A stretch of DNA of 64,000 nt from Okapia johnstoni. Lineage: Eukaryota; Chordata; Mammalia; Artiodactyla; Giraffidae. This document shows, in pieces, positions 10,740-21,089 of the stretch (its first letter is position 1; the number at the start of each line of letters is the position of its first letter). Both the position numbers and the translations under genes were made by a program. Where the stretch lies: positions 85,063,001-85,127,000 of the forward strand of contig CM044313.1 of the NCBI GenBank assembly GCA_024291935.2, given 5' to 3'. The notes beneath the pieces are model-generated. The model had not been told where the DNA came from. It worked only from the letters and a program-made list of their open reading frames with translations, and searched no databases.

Positions 10740-13370
10740 TGGTAGGACAGGCTAATCAGGGACTTTGTAAATCATAATAAATCTTGAGATTTTTAATTTT
10801 AGCTAACAATAGAAGGCATTTGAAAGTATAACCAAGAAAATGATGTAATATATGACATTATATATACAAATATATGTCTTTAAATATAGACAATAGATTG
10901 AGTGGTTGTACAGTAGTATTGGAAGTAATTGAGGAAGTCAAATCCTAGAGTAGATGAGAGAGAGGTTAGAATTCATCTTCTATTGGGTGAATTTAGATGA
11001 GAGCAGAGCTGTTTCTTCCAACATGTTAGGATTTGAAAATAGAAGCAGGAAAAAGTTTTACTAGTTATGTTAATCTTCATTAACTTCAACACTGCTCTTT
11101 TCTTTATCCACGAGGAACATTAATAATGTATTTGTGTGGGTACATGTTTTTTGTAAAGTTTGTAAAATAACATATTTTATCTGTAATTAGCTAACATTGT
11201 TTTTTCTTCCTGTCAATGTTTTCCCTATAGTCACAATTCCTTGTGACCAAATGGTGTTGCAATTTCCACTGTTAATCTATATAACTGGAAGATGGCTAAA
11301 ACACATTGAGTTTGATTTTAGTGTTTTATGTTTATGCAGTTCATGTTCATTTCTGGCTTCCGGGAATACTTGCACCTACTATACTGATGATCTTGTTACA
11401 AAAAAAATGACTTTACTGAACTGAGTATTGTAGAGTAATGGAAATCATTTGTAACTTTGACATTTATTCTAAACACTGGGTGTGCTAGGAAGACATACTT
11501 AATTGATCTAAAAAACAGTAGAAGAAATATTGAATGTTGTGCTATTGGAAGGATAAAAGCTGAAACGTGTATAAGAAAGACTAAAGTGACACAGTATGCA
11601 AGAGAAGTGGAATTGAATTATTATTATTAGATTTTTAGAAATTCAATTTGGATGAGAAATTAGGACTTCTGCTATTAGAATGAAGAAAGATGGGTACAGA
11701 CAGTAGAGATTTGCTAAATTATATAAACACTTTAACATGTTTTTTAACAAATTGTATCATTAAACTATTACAGGACAGTCCCTATTATGTCACCCTTCCT
11801 TTAAACATGTCTATGATAAAAAGAGATATACCTATAACCAAGTTCTCACCTCTGACTCTATAAAAGGTAGTACTATACAGGTACTTAATTGATCCTTCTA
11901 AAATTTCCCCCAAACTCACCAATCATAGTTAAATTAGTAGAGCACCATAAACTAGCAAGAGGTGCAGAATGCTGTGTCTCTTCTCTGCTTCCAATAAATT
12001 ATAATCACTTGACTTTTTCAGTAATTCTCAGGGCAATAAAAATGAAACAAAAAAGGAGGCAGTAGCTATTGATCACTATTTGTTAAGTCTCATGAAGTTA
12101 CATGATTCTTTCCTTTCAGTAATGGATTACTATCTGTAGCCTACAAATTAGAACAAGTGGCATTCATATATTTCTTAAAAGGCAGTGATGAAAGAATTAT
12201 TTGTGTTGGTTGAAAAGAGAAGTGGTTTCCATTTTGGTAAAGCAGAGTGATAAAGTGGAAAGAGAACATAACCCAGATGTATGAGCTCAGATTTTTAGTT
12301 ACTAGTTATGCCACTTCAGGGGAAATAATTCACTTCTGTGAACCTCAGTTTACCAGTGTGCACTAATATAGTCAGATTTATAGCCTCTAAATTTGTGAAT
12401 AATACAAAATTACACCTTATCATTCTAATATGCTGGATATACAAATTATTAGTCATTAGTCTATAAACAGGATTTCAAAAAACTAAACATTATTTTTTTG
12501 TAAATTTGCTTTGTAAATAATATAAAGATTAAAGTACTATCAGTTTCTAACATATTAATAAAATAACTCAATAACAAATAATATTGCGTTCATTTCTCAG
12601 AAACTAAAGTATCTTCACATTAATGATTTACACATTCATTGGGGATCATTCATATCCTTTGTCCTAGAATACACTTCTACAGTAATAAACTGTCTCTTCA
12701 CAAAGTACTAAAGAGGAAAGCTGAAAGAGTCAACACAAGAAGATAAGAACCATTTTCCAGGTGAGTCATCAGACACTCCATCTGGTACAGAATTGACAGA
12801 TTACCAGAAATTTTGGATGCACAATAAAAAAGTGAAAATCTTGTTTTATTGGAAGTTTTAAAATCAACAAGTTCCCCTCACTGAAGTAAAACATTTGAAT
12901 AGATTTTTAAATCTTATGAAAGCTTCATAACTACTTCTAGAATGAAGGTATTAAGACCTTTGTAGACACATTTTCAAGTTAAACAGCTATAAGCTGGTGA
13001 AAATTATAAACTACCACAGTTTTTAAGTTTCTTAAAATTGTCCTAAGGGAATACAGTAAGTGAGAAAACATTTATTCAAATAAATCTGCTGAATTTTGAA
13101 AAGAATGGTAAAATATGTGGCATCTGAGTCATAACTCTCTCCTTTATCTACAAGATCACCACGAAATTCTAGTGAAATGTCTACTCTTGATATGCAGGTA
13201 AGATCACAGGGCTTCTTATTCTTCAAGCAACCTGTCAGATCAACAGCATTTTTCATGCACATCTGCTTCGAACTGCAGAAGCTCTATGTCATGCAAGAAC
13301 AGCTAAGAAGGCTGAGGTTCTATCCTACCTAACCCCATTCCTTGGGTCAGGCTCCACTTCGGCTAGAACT
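10740..13370. other. Long unique AT-rich region
   Basis: About 2.6 kb without a recent ruminant repeat and without a convincing coding frame (longest about 75 codons). It holds one MIR relic, entered separately. No promoter-like GC island is visible. Confidence 0.6.
12235..12410 (+). mobile_element. MIR SINE relic
   Basis: The order of the MIR core is recognisable on the plus strand. A TTACTAGTTATGCCACTTCA stretch is followed by CACTTCTGTGAACCTCAGTT, corresponding to the MIR 'ctgtgtgacctt ... cctcagttt' region. Strongly diverged, as expected for this old family. Confidence 0.7.
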
Positions 13371-13371
13371 A

Positions 13372-13420
13372 CGTCGCAAAGAGTCGGACACGACTAAGTG
13401 ACTGAACTGAACTGAAATGA
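13372..13420 (+). mobile_element. Very short BovB 3'-end fragment
   Basis: Only the terminal BovB 3' sequence is present: GTCGCAAAGAGTCGGACACG, then ACTAAGTGACTGAACTGAAC. The rest of the element is absent. It could be an extreme 5' truncation or a SINE tail fragment that shares this end. Confidence 0.8.
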
Positions 13421-13424
13421 ACCT

Positions 13425-13835
13425 CAAAGTATGGAGGCCCCAGTTGCACTCACTGCAGCTCAATAGTAGCATTGAGATATCTTGATTGGAGAGGCAAACC
13501 CAAAAGACCATAGTCTACTGTCCTTGCTGAGTTCTCCCAAGAGAACTCACAAAAGAAGTGTCATTCCAAGAAAAGTGGGCAATGTATCCATGCCTACGTG
13601 TGGAGCAGTGGCACAGGCTTTTGGCTTGTGGGGAGTTTCTGAAGCAATCCCATAGAACTGACATTACTTGAAACAGTTTGGGGAAAATCAAGCTTAAGGG
13701 CACTTTAGAACACAACAGAGATTTTGGTGGTAAGAAATTAGGAGTAAGGGTGGTATTTTCATAAGTCAATAAACTAAACTCTACATAAACTGTTAATACA
13801 AGTTTACCAGAAAGAGATAAGCAAAGAGGTTGCTA
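13425..13835. other. Unassigned complex sequence
   Basis: Less AT-rich than its neighbours, with an 84-codon minus-strand frame at 13515-13769 that shows no recognisable domain. It lies directly before an ancient L1-like element and may be part of an old repeat. I cannot assign it. Confidence 0.35.
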
Positions 13836-14903
13836 GTAACAGCCCTTCCTGGGTCAGACAAAATCTCCAAGACTGGCTTGAAAGAATACCCTTGAAGAAG
13901 GAGCCTAAATTTAATTTGATTAGACTATGGAACAATATATACCTGAGGTAAATGTAAAAAACAATAGAGAAATCAGCTGTCAATTAGTGGAAACTGAAAT
14001 CTAGATATAATATCAGCCCAAGTAAGCAGATTAACAAACAGAGACAGGGACATTCGAAGGCAACCTTGTGAAAACCAATATTCAAAGGGTGACTGTGTGT
14101 GAGCTCAAGGCTGTTCTTCTGGAGAAAGAAATCAGAGTAAGCATCCTTCTGGGAAAAAAACAGAAAGCAAAACAGTACACACAAGGTACTAAACAGATAA
14201 ACAGACAAGCTCTTGGAGGGGCATGGGGAGTTATAGTGGTGGTGGTGCTGGTATCATAATACAAAATTATTGCCATGTTATCTAAAATATTCCATCTCTA
14301 ATGAAAAATTATGAGATAATAAATAAGCACATAAGGAACAATGCATAGAAAGGAAATAAAGCAGAAATTGCTCATGAGGGATCCACAGCTTGAACTAAGC
14401 TGATGAAGACTTCAAAATAGCCATTGTAAATTTTCAAAGAATATCATGCTTAAAGAAGCTAAGGGAGGCATAATGGCAATATCTCATCATAATGACCATA
14501 TTAATAAAAATATAGAAATTATAAAATAGATTGAATGAATATTCTGCATTCTGGAATTGAGCACAATAATTAATATGAGAAAGTAACTACAGAGACTCAA
14601 CTGGCAAATATGAACCAGCACAAAAAGAAAAAGCAAAAGGATAAGAAAACATATCGATAGATCAATAGAGATTATGCAATCTGAAGAGAAAGAATAAAGA
14701 TAAATGAACTGAGTATCAAAAAAATATGGGACGCTTACTTGTACCAACATACAAATAATAAAAGCATAAAGGAAAGGAGAGAGAGAGTGTAAGAAGTAGC
14801 TAAGGGAATGATAGGTAAAAGTTTTCCAAATTATGGTAAAAATATTAATTGTACGCCCAAGAAACACAGTAAGTGCTAATTAGGACTATTTTAGCATTTT
14901 CTT

Positions 14904-15084
14904 GGACTTCCTTGGTGGCTCAGATGGTAAAGAATCTGCCTGCAGTGTGGGAGACCTGGGTTCAGTCCCTGGTTTGGGAAGATCCTCTGGAGAAGAATAC
15001 CCACCCCGGTATTCTTGCCTGGAGAATTCTCATGGACAGAGCAGCCTGGCAGAAAGAGTCAGACACAACTGAGTGACTATGCAC
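14904..15084 (+). mobile_element. Bov-tA SINE with exact target-site duplication
   Basis: Plus-strand copy starting GGACTTCCTTGGTGGCTCAG. It is flanked by a perfect 12-bp duplication TAGCATTTTCTT at 14892-14903 and 15085-15096, which fixes both ends. A short internal deletion removed part of the tail (GCAGCCTGGCAGAAAGAGTC). Confidence 0.96.
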
Positions 15085-15951
15085 TAGCATTTTCTTAGTC
15101 ACATCATAGTAAACATACTACAAGATTAAGACAATGAAGACGTTATGAAAGCAACAAGGAAAAATAGCTTACTTTATATGAAAAGTTCCAATAATATTAA
15201 CAGCTAACTTCAATCAGAAAAAATGAGGTTCAGAAGAGAAGTCAGTAGGATTACATATAGGTCGTGCTGAAAAAAATATAAAAAAATATATCCAGTCAAG
15301 ATGTTATCTCCAGAATGTTTCAAATGTAAACTCTCTTTCACAAATAAAGGAAAAAAATTACTTCCCAAGAGAAACAAAATTGAGGGATTTATTTCAATTT
15401 TATTATCCTTAAAGAATTAGTAAAGTAATTATTTAATCTGAAATTAAGTGTCTCAAGACAGTAATTCAAATCCACACACAGAACAGAGAATGCTACAGAT
15501 ATTTACATAATTATGAAAGAATAAAAATGCATATGCTTCTCTTTCTTTACTTGAACATTTACAAAAATCAGATCCATAAAGTGTGTATATACTTGCATTG
15601 TTCGGCCTGTCACATATACAAATGTAATATATTTGACAATGGACAATGCAGTGTTTGGACTCCAAACTGTACTGGAAAAAGGAAATGACACACAATAGTA
15701 ACACAAATTTATGGGAAGAAATGAAGAGACCCAGAACTGGTTAATAAGTTAATGTAACAAACTCTATACACATATACTTGCTCTCCTTCATTATTTTTTT
15801 TAGTTTAAAAGACACAAAAATGCATAAAATAATCATTTAAAACCATTTGTTTTAGATTTTATAACATAAATTTGGTGTAACATGTATAATAATAAGACCA
15901 CAAAAATGAGGAAGAAGGAGTTGAGCTATACAGGACGAGGACTTCTATAGA

Positions 15952-16125
15952 AGAGATTAAGAGACACGGGTTCGATTTCTGGGTCAGGAAGACTCCCTAG
16001 GGGAGGGCATGGCAACCCACTCCACTATTCTTGCCTCGAGAATCCTCATGTACAGAGGAGCCTGGTGGGCTACAGTCTATAGGGCTGCGAAGAGTCAGAC
16101 ATGATTGAAGTGGCTTAGCATGCAT
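15952..16125 (+). mobile_element. Bov-tA SINE, 5' truncated
   Basis: Begins inside the head (AGAGACACGGGTTCGATTTC) and continues through GGCATGGCAACCCACTCC and CTATTCTTGCCTCGAGAATC to TGGCTTAGCATGCATG. It interrupts the ancient L1-like element. Confidence 0.92.
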
Positions 16126-16561
16126 GTAGCATGATGTTAAGATATTTAGGGTCAGCCCCAGATCAGCTACTAAGAAAAGAATTCAGAAAAATATAGTGAA
16201 ATAACTGATTAAAGAAATTAAAAATATTTCACTGCAAAAATATTCATTAAAGAAAAAAAACTGAGGAACATAGGAATAAGACATAAAGCACTGTCAAGAT
16301 AAAAAAAAGGCATATATAAATCAAACCTTTATAAATACAGTACATATGAATGAATTAAACAATTAAGTAAAAAAAGACTGACACACTGGATAATAAAAAT
16401 AGGACTGAGATCTTTGTTTTCTTCTGGAGACACACAAATCTATGGTACAAATATGTTAAAAGTAAAAGGATGAAAAATCATCATGTAAAGAGCAAAAATA
16501 AGAAAGTGAGAGTGAGAATAATAACCTCTCACAAAATAAACTCTAAAATGAAAGTTACTAG

Positions 16562-16745
16562 AGATAATACTGAACCATAAAAATGAATGAAGTACTGATA
16601 TGCTATGGCATGAATGACCCTTGAAAATACTGTTAGGTGAAAGAAGTCAGTCCCCTGCCCCTTGAAAAAGAAAAACCCTACATATTGTACAATTTCACTT
16701 ATGTGACTTAACTTATTATGAAATAACTGTCCTTTGGCAATTATG
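16562..16745 (+). mobile_element. L1 3'UTR relic
   Basis: Motifs of L1 3' UTRs in order: AATGAATGAAGTACTGATAT, TGACCCTTGAAAATACTGTT, AGGTGAAAGAAGTCAG and CATATTGTACAATTTCACTT. It is a separate truncated fragment on the same strand as the preceding LINE. Confidence 0.7.
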
Positions 16746-17505
16746 TATGCATTTCAGAGCAGGTGGTACATATATATCTTTGTAATAGAATACCCACTCA
16801 TCAATTTAATCAGCACCATGTTAGCTATATAAAAATGCTACTCACTCAGAAGCACAGCCAAGCACCAAAGTACAAATACTTACAAGACGTTAACATCTAA
16901 AAGTTGTAACAAATCATAATATCAGTTTAAAACAGAGATCAAGAAGGCATTCTTTTGTACATTTTCCCTGGTACTTTCAAATCTTTTCAAATTCACTGGC
17001 TTTAAAAAAAATAAGCTTCTAATTACTTAAACTTTAAAGACAGTTATGTGGATTCAGTTCTACAACAGTTGAACACCAGAGCTTGCTCTAAAGCACCACA
17101 TGTTGATGAGTTGCCAAAGTCTTTCAATTAATTAAGTCACTATATTTGGCTCAGTCTCTGGTGAGTTTACTGCTTATCCCAAGCAGGTGTTGATGGATTA
17201 GGACATTTCTTTCTGGCTGATTCCTGATTAAATTTGGACAAAGAATCTGACAGCTGTCATGTCTCTGTTTTCCAGAACTCTTTCCTCAAATCAGAAAGCA
17301 CCCAGCCTAACACATGAGAAAAGTGTGTAGAGCTACTTTGCACAGATAACTCTAAAGTTAGCAAGAGGTATGAAAAATCACCTTATTTTAATTATCTCTA
17401 ACTCAGCCATAAGGTCTACTTAAATTGAATGATAGCAAGAACTTTGAAAAGTCAAATTTATCGTGTGCAATTAAAAATAAGAATGTGGCATTCATTTTCC
17501 ATTAT
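16746..17505. other. Unique intergenic sequence
   Basis: No recognisable transposon and no coding frame. It lies downstream, on the minus strand, of the exon-like block. Sequence complexity is high, so conserved non-coding function is possible but not shown. Confidence 0.5.
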
Positions 17506-17621
17506 CTGTATTTGCTCTCCAGGATGTTTAAGACCCACGTCAGGAGGCTGCGGTCCCGCAGCATCTCATAGGCAGACCTGGCATCCCGGGCAGCATTCTG
17601 TAGAATCTCCAGAATCCAGTT
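17506..17621 (-). pseudogene. Exon-like orphan coding block, family not identified
   Basis: On the minus strand a 116-bp segment has a single open frame of 38 codons plus two bases. It begins NWILEILQNAA and ends TWVLNILESKY, with mammalian-style codon use and retained CpGs, in AT-rich surroundings. It is preceded by a plausible splice acceptor (GGGGTTTACAG, ending at 17622), with an in-frame stop TGA further upstream inside the would-be intron. At its end a donor would be expected after AAATACAG, but the next bases are ATAATGG, not GT. In frame a stop (TAA) follows at once. The peptide looks like an amphipathic helical repeat. I have a weak, unverified impression of the C-terminal region of a large nucleolar ribosome-biogenesis protein (URB1-type) and do not rely on it. 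It may be a decayed exon of a relocated gene fragment, or a real exon with an unusual donor. GC-richer intron-like sequence continues to 17750, where a BOV-A2 starts. Confidence 0.4.
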
Positions 17622-17750
17622 CTGTAAACCCCAAGCAAAAAGTCATTGGTCTTCTGTGGGAAAAACCTGACTTACATGAACCAGGGAAGGCCTTAAAAAA
17701 ACAGAACGGTGTGTCCCCACTACACAGGCGGTCGCTGCACTTGACATCCG

Positions 17751-18027
17751 GAGAAGGCAATGGCACCCCACTCCAGTACTCTTGCCTGGAAAATCCCATG
17801 GACGGAGGAGCCTGGTAGGCTGCAGTGCATGGGGTCGCGAAGAGTCGGACACGACTGTGCGACTTCACTTTCACTTTTCCCTTTCAGGCACTGGAGAAGG
17901 AAATGGCAACCCACTCCAGTATTCTTGCCTGGAGAATCCCAGGGACGGCGGAGCCTGGTGGGCTGCCGTCTATGGGGTCGCACAGAGTCGGACACGACTG
18001 AAGCGTCTTAGCAGCAGCAGCAGCATC
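17751..18027 (+). mobile_element. BOV-A2 SINE, full length and little diverged
   Basis: Complete dimer on the plus strand. It begins GGAGAAGGCAATGGCACCCC, has the CTTTCACTTTTCCCTTTCAG linker, a second unit from GGAGAAGGAAATGGCAACCC, and ends AGCGTCTTAGCAGCAGCAGC. It retains many CpGs (TCGGACACGACTG twice), so it is recent. The open frames on both strands across 17643-18045 are translations of this SINE. Confidence 0.96.
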
Positions 18028-20065
18028 TCTATTTTATCTTATTAACAGTGCAAAATACTCTCATGGTCTGAGATTCTTACTCTCAAGATAAATATGAGTG
18101 AGGGTCACGAATTGTGACTTGGTTGCACTGGATTATTTGTAAGCCCCTTTTATCCAGGAACAATGAAGAAGATAAGTTGTATTTTAGATCATTGTACAAG
18201 CATAAAGTTGATTAGTGTTCTGTCTCTTTATAGTATTCAAATTATTTAAACTCATTGTGCTCTTGTTAAGGAAATTTATTTCAGAATAAAATTCTTACCT
18301 CATTTTTATGTTCCTTAAAGATCTATTTCTTTTTTAATGGACATGCATGAAACAAATTATTGCTAAATTTATGAATAATATCCTATACAGTAGCTGCATC
18401 CGTTTATTGCTTTTGTTTTCCAGAAATTGATAATGTACATTCTTTGCAGCAAGAATAACAGAAGTCTATTTATCCATCTCTCTCTCCCTTATATTTCCTC
18501 TGAGCAGAAAAACACAGAGTAGAACTTTTTGTGAAATACATGAGATGAATTGTATTGTACATACAATCTTCCTTTCCTTAGTTTTGCCCACCTTGGGTGT
18601 CACCTGCCTCTTTGTGGACATCTCTTCTCACTGACTAAGCAGAAAAGGTCACTGTGTGAGCCCAGGTGATTCTACCATCTGAGGCTAACCAGGCAAAGGC
18701 CTGGGCCTGGTATCTGGTTAAAATATTACTCAGTACATCCTAGCATCAGCCTTCTCCAAAAGCTTCAAAAGAAAGCAGCCAGGTAATGCCCTCTACCAGG
18801 TGGTGCATGCTGATGGTGATGAATTCCTCATGAAGAAACTCCTTTCCACAGGAGGTGGACGGGGAACAGGAGACAGATCAGGTTGGTTCTCCTCTACTTC
18901 ATACAGTGGTCGATTGTGAGGCAGTATTTTGTTTTCTGTTGTATTTTGTGTGTGGTCTCTGGGAGAACATCCGCATGGTGGAGAGACATACTTGTGCAGA
19001 ACTCAGTAGGTGAACTGTGACGTTCACCACTCTGTAGGTGGCTGTGAAACTGGCAGGTGCACTTGCTTCACATCTTTCTCCACCTCAACGTCTGTCTTTC
19101 CCACTCTCTCTGCTCTGCAGATGTTCCAACTAAGTCATATGCCCTTAAGCCTGCCTCACCTATGTCTTCAAGCAAACTGCATATAAGACATGAGGGCAAG
19201 GAAGCTTTGTTTCTCATCTTAGTCAATCCTCTCATGAAGTGGTACTGTGGACCATATTATAGAGCCACCTTCCCACCTTGAGGGTCAGAGAAGTCTTCTC
19301 AGAGGAAGTGACAGATGGGTCAGGTATCTAAAGCAGGATACTCAGTAGTATTTAACATATATGCCTGAGTAACTATAATATTATCCTTAAAACCAGGTGG
19401 AGAAAAAAAGGTATAAATGATTAGGATTTGATTTTACTCCTTTAATAATAGATTATTTTTTTATTTTTCCCATCTGAAAGAATGAAGGAAAACAGTATAA
19501 AATACATCATGTAATACAAATGGCATATATATTGTTACACAGACTCCTAAATCAGAATGACCTGGATTTATTTAAATAAAATTATTTTGCAAGGGGCAAG
19601 CTAGATAAAAAAAGATAGGTCAGAATATAGCAAAAGTATAAAAGAATAGATACTGAGAAAATCATTCTCTTTACCTTGACGGCTGTTATCGTCTTACATG
19701 ATGATCTTGCGAGTTATCTCCCATTAACTGCTTTGCAGCTGAGGAACTTGTTAACTTCTACTTTTCATGCTTTTTTCTTTTTTATTCATTCATTCATTCT
19801 GTAAATATTTTTAAGTAACTACTATGCATGTGATACAGTAGTAATCTGAACAAACGAAAAGTCTGACCTTGTAGAGCATATTTTTCAAGAAGATGGGCCT
19901 TTTCTGCTCCTTTAATCTCTTCCAAATCACTGGATTATTTTCCTCTAGCCTAAAATGTGCTAAATTACCGCCCATAAACAAAACAAAAGTACTCCATGTT
20001 TTTGTTCCCTAGAAATTTAATACAGTTTGTTTTAAGCCAAGCTTCTACAGTCTGAAAATATTATT
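18028..20065. other. Unique region, partly less AT-rich
   Basis: No recent ruminant repeat. At 18590-19330 the sequence is less AT-rich than its surroundings and has short open frames (for example 65 codons at 18722-18919 plus, 74 codons at 19057-19281 plus) without a recognisable domain or splice pattern. A (TTCA)n-like run at about 19783-19800, followed by a mammalian-repeat-like AAATATTTTTAAGTAACTAC, suggests an old unclassified repeat. Confidence 0.45.
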
Positions 20066-20069
20066 GTCA

Positions 20070-20560
20070 TTTTTCTGACCTCCCATTAACTTCTCAACCT
20101 ACCATAATAGAGCTTCAACCTTCTACATTTCTAATAAAACTGTTTTCCCCAGCTCACAAATTACCTCTTAGCTTCAAAACATGATGAATCCTTTTCAGTT
20201 CTTGTCTCACTTGCCCTTGCTGCACCACTTAATTTGTGCTGCATTAATTTATTCTTGAAAGTGGCCTTCTTAGTTTCCTTGACACTGTTCTCTACTAGTT
20301 TTCTCTCAGTCCCTCTGGGCATTCAAGCCTAATAGTGAATTTCGATTTCTCTGACTTTGTCTATTTTGTTAAAAAGTGTTCCTGCCCCAGGCCCTCTTCT
20401 TTTTTTTAATATACTAGTCCTGCTTCTTGAACTCCTTCCTGTCCCTGCATATGGGCATCCCTCCATCATGCCCACACTACTCCAGTGTATTTTCCCATTG
20501 CTTCAGATTCATGGTTCTAGACATTTTTCTCTACGTGTTTAGTGTCTCTGCAGCATGAGG
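20070..20560 (+). mobile_element. L2 LINE relic (RT region)
   Basis: Plus-strand order matches L2 ORF2. It has ATAAAACTGTTTTCCCCAGC, then CACAAATTACCTCTTAGC, then TTCAGTTCTTGTCTCACTTG, and GACACTGTTCTCTACTAG followed by CTCAGTCCCTCTGGGC. Very diverged; no open frame of use. Confidence 0.6.
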
Positions 20561-20564
20561 TCCT

Positions 20565-21089
20565 GTGGGCAATATCAGGGTTTTTAATCCGTTGGTATCA
20601 ATAGTTTCTAATATAGTTTTGAATATATTCTAAGCACTTAAGAAAGAAATTTATGTGATCCTAATTAAATTATGTAACAAATGCGTGATATTACCCACTC
20701 CCATTGGCAAAAAACCCCTACCATCCTTGACAACTCCCATATGCGTATTTCATGTTCTTTCCTAAAGAAGTCATTACTCACAGTGGGGCAAGAATCATCA
20801 CTGAACAATGAGCTCAATCTTGACAATTTTCTTGCCTAATATTATTCTGCATCTCCTCATTTTTTACAGGATACAACCTATATTCCTTAGCAGGTAATAT
20901 AAATTTCTTCACTTTCTGACCTCTGCCGACAAACTACAGTATGTATAATTTTTCTTTGTCATCATGATGTTCATTTGGGTGCATCAGCTTGTCTAGGCAA
21001 CAATTCCCAGTTATTCTGAAAACTGCTTGGTGTTTCTGTGACCCTATTTTGTAGATGTGCTTAAATTCCATAATCAGTGATTATAATCA
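20565..21089. other. Unique spacer
   Basis: No gene or named repeat recognised. Confidence 0.5.

Larger units (their letters stand above)
13840..16560 (+). mobile_element. Ancient L1M/HAL1-like LINE, plus strand
   Basis: Plus-strand sequence resembling old mammalian L1/HAL1. An ORF1-like part lies at about 14580-14870. A segment at about 15095-15420 includes TCACATCATAGTAAACATAC, CCAGTCAAGATGTTATCTCC and CACAAATAAAGG. A linker at about 15730-15950 has TTTAAAAGACACAAAAATGC. An endonuclease-region-like stretch at about 16400-16560 includes GTTAAAAGTAAAAGGATG. All frames are destroyed. Two SINEs (14904-15084, 15952-16125) interrupt it. The left end is uncertain. Confidence 0.6.

Noticed and set aside
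17643..18045. Cluster of short frames on both strands rich in CSLPGSSVHGI / LQYSCLENP-type peptides
   Set aside because: These peptides are the standard six-frame translations of Bov-tA and BOV-A2 SINEs and recur all over the window.
18722..18919. 65-codon plus-strand stop-to-stop frame with protein-like composition
   Set aside because: No recognisable family, no clear splice sites and no start context; kept only as part of the composition-anomaly finding.
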